DNA of 64,000 bases from Chaunax sp. Z400. Taxonomy: Eukaryota > Chordata > Actinopteri > Lophiiformes > Chaunacidae. The number at the start of each line of letters is the position of its first letter. Position 1 is the stretch's first letter. The DNA lies in assembly GCA_037577475.1 (NCBI GenBank), contig CM075192.1, positions 7,426,408 to 7,490,407 of the forward strand. Reading direction: 5' to 3'. Shown piece after piece: positions 57,411 to 64,000 of this stretch. The position numbers were made by a program, and so were the translations under genes. The notes below the pieces were generated by a model, which saw nothing but the letters and a program-made list of their open reading frames with translations, did not search any database and had not been told where the DNA came from.

Positions 57411-58914
57411 CTCTTAATATGGTAGCCAGCACATCACTTCGACACAACACTGTAGATGTTTTGGGTAATATGTGCCTAAAAAAAAAACGGACAGGGAAGA
57501 TGCATGCCCGGTTCATCTGTCGGAGAGAGAGAGAGGTGAGACAAAAGATGAAGTCTCTGAGGAGTAAAGGCAGAGAGTGATTGGGACTGAATCTGTTTTC
57601 ATTTCAGTGTTTGTTTTTGTCTGGTTTGATGACCAGCCCTCACCCAAGCAGCCCATCATGCACTACGGGCCAACATCACTAATTCACAGACTGACTCCAC
57701 CAGTGACGAGCCCACCAACCACCACCCTTCTTGTTGCTCCCATACCATCAGCACACCATGGAATAACCTGAGGATGCACAACGAGACACTAGGATGAAAG
57801 CTGGGGACAAGCTGCGTCTGCTGAGGTTCAGTCCCGGGGATTTCAGAGGGAAACAGGAAAAAGATCCAGTTGTAGTTCCCTGTATATACAGGCATACACC
57901 CACAGAAGCTTCACACACACGCACACACTACTTTGTAGTAACACAATAAACACAGTCCATAGTCGCAGCAGACAGGAAGTATAACAAAGAACCCTGCTGC
58001 TCTAAAAGCTTTATTCTTGCTCAAGGAAAAAACATACAAAACAAAATTTTGTTCCTATCAAACAGTATTTGTCCATAGCCCCATGTTTTCTCCTGTCTGT
58101 TGTTGCTCAAAATCACTTTTCAAGGCCACACAACTCAGGAAGGCACAAACCTGTAGAAAAAAGAGAAATAAAAAGGACAAGCAACATCCTTGTTCCTTGT
58201 TCCTTGTTTACGATTTTCTGTATATGCTGACTGAGATGTTATTGATTTACAGTCATGATATCCACGGAAACGTGTGGCGAATCACAAAGGCAACCCCAAG
58301 ATTACTGATCGCATCATATCACAACTCTACTCATTTTGTCTGATACCACTCCATACCACAGCAGATCAAACTGTTGTTCATGTTAAACACACAAACACAA
58401 TACTAGGCAAGAAGGCAATCTTTCTTTAAGCAGTTAACACGTATTTCCATATATTGTGTCACTTCCGACATTGATTGCTTAACCTTTATGATAATGGTTT
58501 CTTCTTTGTAACATAATGTATCGCCTGGTATGTGGGCCACATGTCTCAGCAGGTAAAGTAATCCAGTAAGCCATAGTGGCCAAAGCTCAGCGCTGACTCA
58601 CAGGTCCAAATCACCCACAGGGATTAATGTCAATACTGTGGTACTATTAAAACATCTACCCTGTGGGGCCCATCACCATCCAGGGGCTGCTGTGTACCCT
58701 CAAGAAACTCAGTCATTTCAAAATGATGCAAATCATCACATTTCTTCTTATTTCGTTCTCAGAAATGGAAAATGTGGAGAAACTAATATTAACCATTCCT
58801 TGAGTTAATAGTTAGAGAGATAAAATGACATGATTTCTACAGCTCTTGTTCCATTCTCATGCAGACTAACTCTTCTTCATAACTTTTGTTATTTTTCTAT
58901 TATAAAACACTGTC

Positions 58915-59335
58915 TAAGATTATGGACAACATCAGAATGTGTGCAGTCATCTGCTACCTCAGTCTCCAGAGCTTCTCAGCTAAGGAGGTCTATGAGGATA
59001 TGGTGGCATCACTAGAGGAAGGTGGCCCATCTTACAGCATGGTGAAGAAGTGAGCTCTGTCCTACAAGGCCAGTCACTGCCACCACACAGAAAACCATTG
59101 ACAAGATCCTTAACATATCTTGACAGATCAAAGATTAACACAATGGTCTGCAGGCAGAAAACTGGGTATATCCCAGGTCCATGTGCCTACATGCAGTAAT
59201 CCACAAAGAACTCCAAATGACCAAGATGTCAGCCTGCAGGGTCCTGAGACTCAGGCCAGATAAGAGATTCCTCCAACAATCCTTAACAATGGATGAGGAG
59301 ACCATGTTGAATAATAAGGTCTTCTAAATTTGTCT
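58915..59335 (+). mobile_element. Mariner/SETMAR-like transposase remnant
   Basis: The plus strand encodes, across stops and a frameshift, MDNIRMCAVICYL, SAKEVYEDMVASLEEGGPSY, SMVKKW, RKLGISQVHV, then AVIHKELQMTKMSACRVLRL and LTMDEETM. The order fits the paired helix-turn-helix DNA-binding half of mariner transposases (IRF.I..G.. / F.WH.RF / G.S..VH.IL...L.M.K..ARWVPR.L). The catalytic DDD half is absent. It is a dead N-terminal fragment about 1.6 kb downstream of the pde3a stop. Confidence 0.5.
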
Positions 59336-62300
59336 CCTTTGGCTTTAGGCCATTAATTTATCAACCAAATTGCATACATTGTGTTAATTATTAATTTCTT
59401 AAGTCATGTAGTGCAAATGTCGTGGTCCCAAATGCTGCTGTCTATAATCTTCTGTGGCATTGCCAGGTGTTTTTTTTTCTTTTTTCTTTTTTTACTCCAC
59501 TGAGGAAGTCAAAATATATTTTATATGTAGCGACTCCTCAATGAGAAGAAATAAAAAAGTCAGAATGAAGGATGTAACTCCACTAAAATGAGAAGAAAAA
59601 CATGCTTTGACAAAAGCTGTCAATCTGCTTGGTTTCTTTTTAAAGGTACAGACTATGACCAGAAGTGCAATAGAAATCTGATAGCAGCGGGTTCACACAC
59701 CTGACTCATGACACGGCGTATGACTTCACAGGTAGTGTTGGTGCTCTCCTTTGAGCTCCTCAGAGATTCAGGCGTCTGAACCAGGGATACAGTAATGAGA
59801 CTTTTAGGGATGAAAGAGGAAGCAGTAGAGGAGAGAGAGAAGCATTTTATCTTGACTTGCAGATGCTTTTCAACGGTCAGAGGGCCTCAGATTTGATCAC
59901 ATTTCACATCAGATTCCCCCCAGATGGAACTCTTTGAAGATGAGCCAGTTCAGTCGAATTCAAAATCATGTGATGATGTAGGACTTCAATGTATTTTAAG
60001 GACATGCAGTTCAGTGTGTTTGATCTGACACCAGAACAGCAACATGTGCTCTCTTTCAGGTCCAGCCATTTAAGGATATGTCTTCACTTACCAACCTGTA
60101 GCAGGGATTTTTTTTAGTTAGAGAACAATGTTCTCCAATTCAATTATCCAATTATCCAATCAAAAGACGTTTTGGATTATGAAGCACTTCTTAGACAATC
60201 TGCCAGAGACTTAGCTCTAGAGGTGAGGCAGATTTGGATCGATAAACCAGAGTAGGTCATGTGTAGGTATATCCACAGCGTCATTAGCTGTCAGAGGTTG
60301 CTTTAGCTCTATATCAGGTAGGGAATTTGTAACATTGCAGCTGCAAAGTCCCTCGATGCACTGGAGATGATACAAAATCCCACAAAATAGCGAACGGACA
60401 GTTTTTAATGCCATGTGAGCTGTTAGTTCCGGGTGAGTTCCTGGGCGAGGGTCGATCTCTGATCGCTACCTGAGATGATGACACAGAATAGACATTACCA
60501 GGGAGGGAAGCTGTATTAAGATTTAAACAGCAAGACTGGTATAAACTCAGCAACCAAAAGACAAGATAGAAACACAAGCAGCCACTAAGGATACAAAACA
60601 ATTTATGCAACCACCATTAGACATCATCAACATACACTAGATAACAACAGAATATCTGTTAAATCTATTGGCTTGTCTGCAGACACTGTCTTCGTTTTTA
60701 CTTGCTGAACTTGTCCTACTGTGACCCAATTTCTGAACTCAGTTAAAGTTTTACTAGGTTTAATACTGTTTAAATCCTCAGCTGTATCCATTGCACTGTT
60801 ATCAAAATGCCCATTGTGCAAACGAGGGCTAAACTGTGCAGCATAATGTCCTTTGACTGCTTATTCCCTGGTTGAGCTTGTTATTACTGCGATGGAAAAA
60901 ACAAAGCCTGTGCAAACCAAAGCCTGAGCTCATTGTAAAGGTTTCAGTTCAAGTCGAAAACCTCTTTCTAAGTGTTCTGTTATTTATTTTGTTTTTATTT
61001 ACAGTTATTGCAGACCTCCAAAGAGGGACTTTTAGTTTCAAAAGCTGGGCTTCACTTTACACACTGTGATAAATCCTGAATGAGTTAGTAGAAAAATTAC
61101 CTCCAGCGATGACGTGACGGGCAGCTCTGAGAAAGACATAATGAAAAAGAGGCAATGTTGCTTAGTAACAGGGAAAAAAAGCTGTCTGACCTGTGACACA
61201 ATGTTTTACCTGCCAGCACAAGTAGCAGTAGTGTATTTGTAGCGTATGCAGCAAGTCTCCAGAACAAAATGTCTTCCAATAGCCCCTCATTGGCTCATTA
61301 TGTCTACCTGTGGCAGTCCACAATTATCTGCACGTGTGTGATGTGGGTTGTGTAAGGCATCAACATCAACAGACATTTGAGCACACATGACTGAGCTTGA
61401 TGAGCTACATACACTGTAAATACCCTATGCACCATACGGTATATCAATGCCTCACTCTAATCTAATGTGCGTAGATTGCACACATTTTTTTCACGTATGT
61501 CACGCTTGTACCATTCCATGCTCCACCACTGTGCTCAGTAACTTGTAAACTTTCTTACACTCCGTTCACATATTTGCACATTTGTGATCAGAGAATTCAA
61601 AGCTCACCAGGGGTCAAGTCAGAAAAAGGCACTTCCCTCCTCTGATCTCCCCGTTCAGCTCTGCCTCACTAACTGTGTGCACTGCAGCTCAGCAATCAGT
61701 GAGATGAAATCAAAGCTGTGCAGAATTTAGGGTCATAAACAGTCCTAAGCATTAGTGTGTGTGTGCATGTGTGGGTGGGTGGATTTGAGATATAGTGGGA
61801 CATAATGAGAGAAGTCAACTGGTAGTTAGTTTCAGTCTTTTAAGGACAGGTTTCAGTTCTTTTTCTAATGAAATTACAGGATCACACCAGTGTTTTTTTG
61901 CATTTCTTTGCATCTTAACTACAAATCACATATACTTCATGCATTTGCTGACTATTTTCTAATACAGGTGTCGCAGTTTTAGATTAATTTGCATTGTTAT
62001 GCAGCTTAAATGTAGATTAATTTTAAAACTCTCCAATGAATTACTTCACAACAACCCTCCAGCTTGCAGGAATGAATGCAGACTTGATGTCTGTTGGGTA
62101 TATTACATAACTCAAACAAGTTTCAACACAATGCTAATAGATTTTTATGATGTGTGAAAATCAGTGGAGGCAAATTATGCCTAGGAAAAGTTAACACATG
62201 ATTGAAGAGTGCATGTCTCTAAACATGCACCTCTAACCACACCAAACAGTGATGTCACCCCATAGTAACACACCCCTACAGCTAAGTCAGAAGATAAAAC

Positions 62301-64000
62301 ACTAGAGGTTAGCAAAAACAAGGTTTTAGGAGGATTTAGTTTCATATTAACTATGCTTGGTTTCAGTGAGACAATTTTCTATATTTCATCTTGATTTTAG
62401 GTAAATGTTCTTGGCCTCTAAGCCTCTTGTTTGTACCAATGACATGGTTAAGAAACTGTTTTTACACAAAGATAATATAAGTCTCATTTTTCAAGATCTT
62501 TTTCTAAAAACTGGGCCTGAAAACAACAACCATACAGGGTCTATGACTAAATTATGTCAGCTTTTCAAAGCCAGTATCAGTGGTTTACTGTCAATAACAA
62601 GAAGAAGGGGATCGTTGCATAGAGGATTAACGTGTGCAAACCAAAGAAACTTTTTCAACTCTTTGTGTTTTTGTGATTTGCACAAACCAAGCCCTGAAAT
62701 GAGCATGTTTCTTGCATCTTCTTCATGTCAGTGTTATCCAGAACCTGTTCTTGATGTCTGGATATGCATATACTTTGTACAGGTCAGGCAGAAAGCAGCG
62801 CTCATCTAACACACCGGACCTCTCTATGTTATCCACACATTGTTACCGTGAGTTATTATTTCACTGCCGTGTCAGCAGGCAGCAGCAGCACTAAAAAGGA
62901 ACTGACCAAGTGTTCTGCTCTCAGACTGAAGTCCTTCTACTGTCTTTTGATGGTCTGAACCAAAAGCATTCCTTTTCCCGTTGTTTGTTGTCTCAGCCGT
63001 TTTAAAAAGGCAGCTTTGCTTCTGTGCCATACGTTCTTCATGTGTATGTATTCATAGCTTGAATGCTAGATTCACCAGCTTTCCTTGTTTGTTAGAAAGG
63101 AAACCTAAACAAAGGTTTTTTTAACCACCTTTAAAGCAAGACAAACATGGCCGGTATGTTTTATGTACTATAGCAGGCAGTTCACAGGCTCAAGTCTTTT
63201 CTTCTCTCCAGTATCTTGCACTTAACACATGTAGCAATACCTACAGGATGGGGAAATGGTATGGTTCACCAGTATTTGCTCAAGTGGAAAATGACATTTT
63301 ATTTCTAGATATTGTTTTACTTTGTATAAAAATATATATATACTGTACAGATTCAAAAATATAACAAAAAACTTTTAGAAAAATATTTATTTTTACTGTT
63401 TTGTAATTTAGACACAATACTGTAGCTTCTCTATTGCCAGACTTACTGGAAGTGCCTCTCGACAATGTATAACAAAAGTAACTATACAATTGGGATTATT
63501 AGACCATGTCACTAGCAGAGCAGTGTTGATGTTGTAATGTGAATATTGTTGAATATAACATTTATTATTGCTGCACATGTGTCTGTCGTTTTTTAGCCAT
63601 TTCTCCAAAAAGTTCAAAGTTTCAGTTCAACTTTATAAAATCGATCTTTACTGAATCAACATAAATATCATTTCCAGCTGGTGTTGAGTGTGCATGTAGC
63701 TACTCTGTATGCTGACTTCATATTTTCCAGTCCAACAGGATTGGAAAATATACTTTAATGGCCAAGTTTAACATATAAAACATTTCTGTTTCCCAAGACT
63801 ATTTAATTGTGGCTCTGGCCATATGGGATTACAGCTCTGTAATAAATAATTCTGTTTCTACTTGTCTGAATATTTTTTTTTCCCATTAACCATCTTGCAA
63901 TATGTGTAAATGGAAGTGTAACCAAGTGTAATACAGTGACGCTGTTCTACAGAATGTTAAGAGAGCAGAAGGTAGCAACAAAAGCACACAATTTATTGTG

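Larger units (their letters stand above)
57335..64000. other. pde3a 3' UTR and/or downstream intergenic DNA
   Basis: No second gene can be supported. Vertebrate synteny would place an organic-anion transporter gene (slco1c1) downstream of PDE3A, but no exon resembling it is visible here. A dead mariner-like fragment lies at 58915-59335. The stretch 62400-63950 is AT-rich and compact, with few microsatellites and an AATAAA at 63841, which fits a distal 3' UTR equally well as intergenic DNA. The open frame at 62405-62809 has no recognisable family. Confidence 0.5.

Noticed and set aside
57577..57771. Possible extra 3' exon after ATTTCAG
   Set aside because: The pde3a stop codon is already reached at 57334 and the Pro/Thr-rich frame shows no homology; treated as 3' UTR.
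62405..62809. 134-codon open frame on the + strand
   Set aside because: No recognisable motif and no upstream promoter or splice context; kept only as a remark on a possible 3' UTR.
1..64000. tRNA, rRNA, snoRNA or microRNA genes
   Set aside because: No A/B-box pair with a cloverleaf, no rRNA blocks and no hairpin that I recognise as a known small RNA; a covariance-model search would be needed to exclude weak candidates.
1..64000. Endogenous retrovirus or other virus-derived genes
   Set aside because: No LTR pair, primer binding site, gag/pol/env-like frames or viral domain seen; the reverse transcriptase fragments are of the non-LTR (LINE) type.

Overview
This is vertebrate nuclear DNA from a ray-finned (teleost) fish. 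The evidence is GT/AG-spliced exons, a CpG-rich first exon, long AT-rich introns, very many (CA)n/(GT)n microsatellites, and typical fish interspersed repeats: Tc1-like and hAT-like DNA transposons, a Rex3/RTE-like LINE tail, and L2-like tails ending in (GATG)n. The species cannot be named from this window.

One protein-coding gene is supported. It is on the + strand and complete, from start codon to stop: pde3a, cGMP-inhibited 3',5'-cyclic phosphodiesterase 3A. I assembled 16 coding exons between 9150 and 57334. The reading frame closes across all 15 introns and gives 3474 coding bases, a protein of 1157 residues (human PDE3A, from memory, is 1141). Exon 1 encodes the membrane-associated N-terminus. 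Exon 2 is only 51 bases, lies alone between introns of 28.7 and 6.2 kb, and is easily missed. Exons 3-8 encode the serine-rich regulatory linker, including the segment mutated in human hypertension with brachydactyly. Exons 9-15 encode the HD-type catalytic domain, with its metal ligands and purine-binding glutamine in place. Exon 16 encodes the basic/acidic tail.

Layout: 1-9149 is 5' flank with microsatellites and a degraded LINE fragment. 9150-10064 is exon 1. 10065-38799 is the large first intron, which holds most of the mobile-element debris: two Tc1-like families, a tail-to-tail Tc1 chimera, a 1.0-kb hAT-like element with a perfect 8-bp target duplication and an internal 30-bp tandem array, an antisense LINE reverse transcriptase fragment, and several MITE-like pieces. 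38800-47698 holds exons 2 and 3 separated by long introns, with a Rex3/RTE-like LINE tail and a small hAT-like element. 47699-57334 is a compact cluster of exons 4-16, interrupted by one further hAT-like element (intron 11) and AT microsatellites. 57335-64000 is 3' UTR and/or intergenic DNA with a dead mariner fragment; no second gene could be supported there.

I found no undescribed biological system. The most useful observations are the complete gene model, three non-autonomous hAT-like insertions defined by their target duplications, the chimeric and deleted Tc1 copies, and a few lineage-specific changes in PDE3A (an in-frame 12-bp duplication in exon 8, Val for the usual Asp just before the catalytic histidines, and an N-terminal motif shared with PDE3B).
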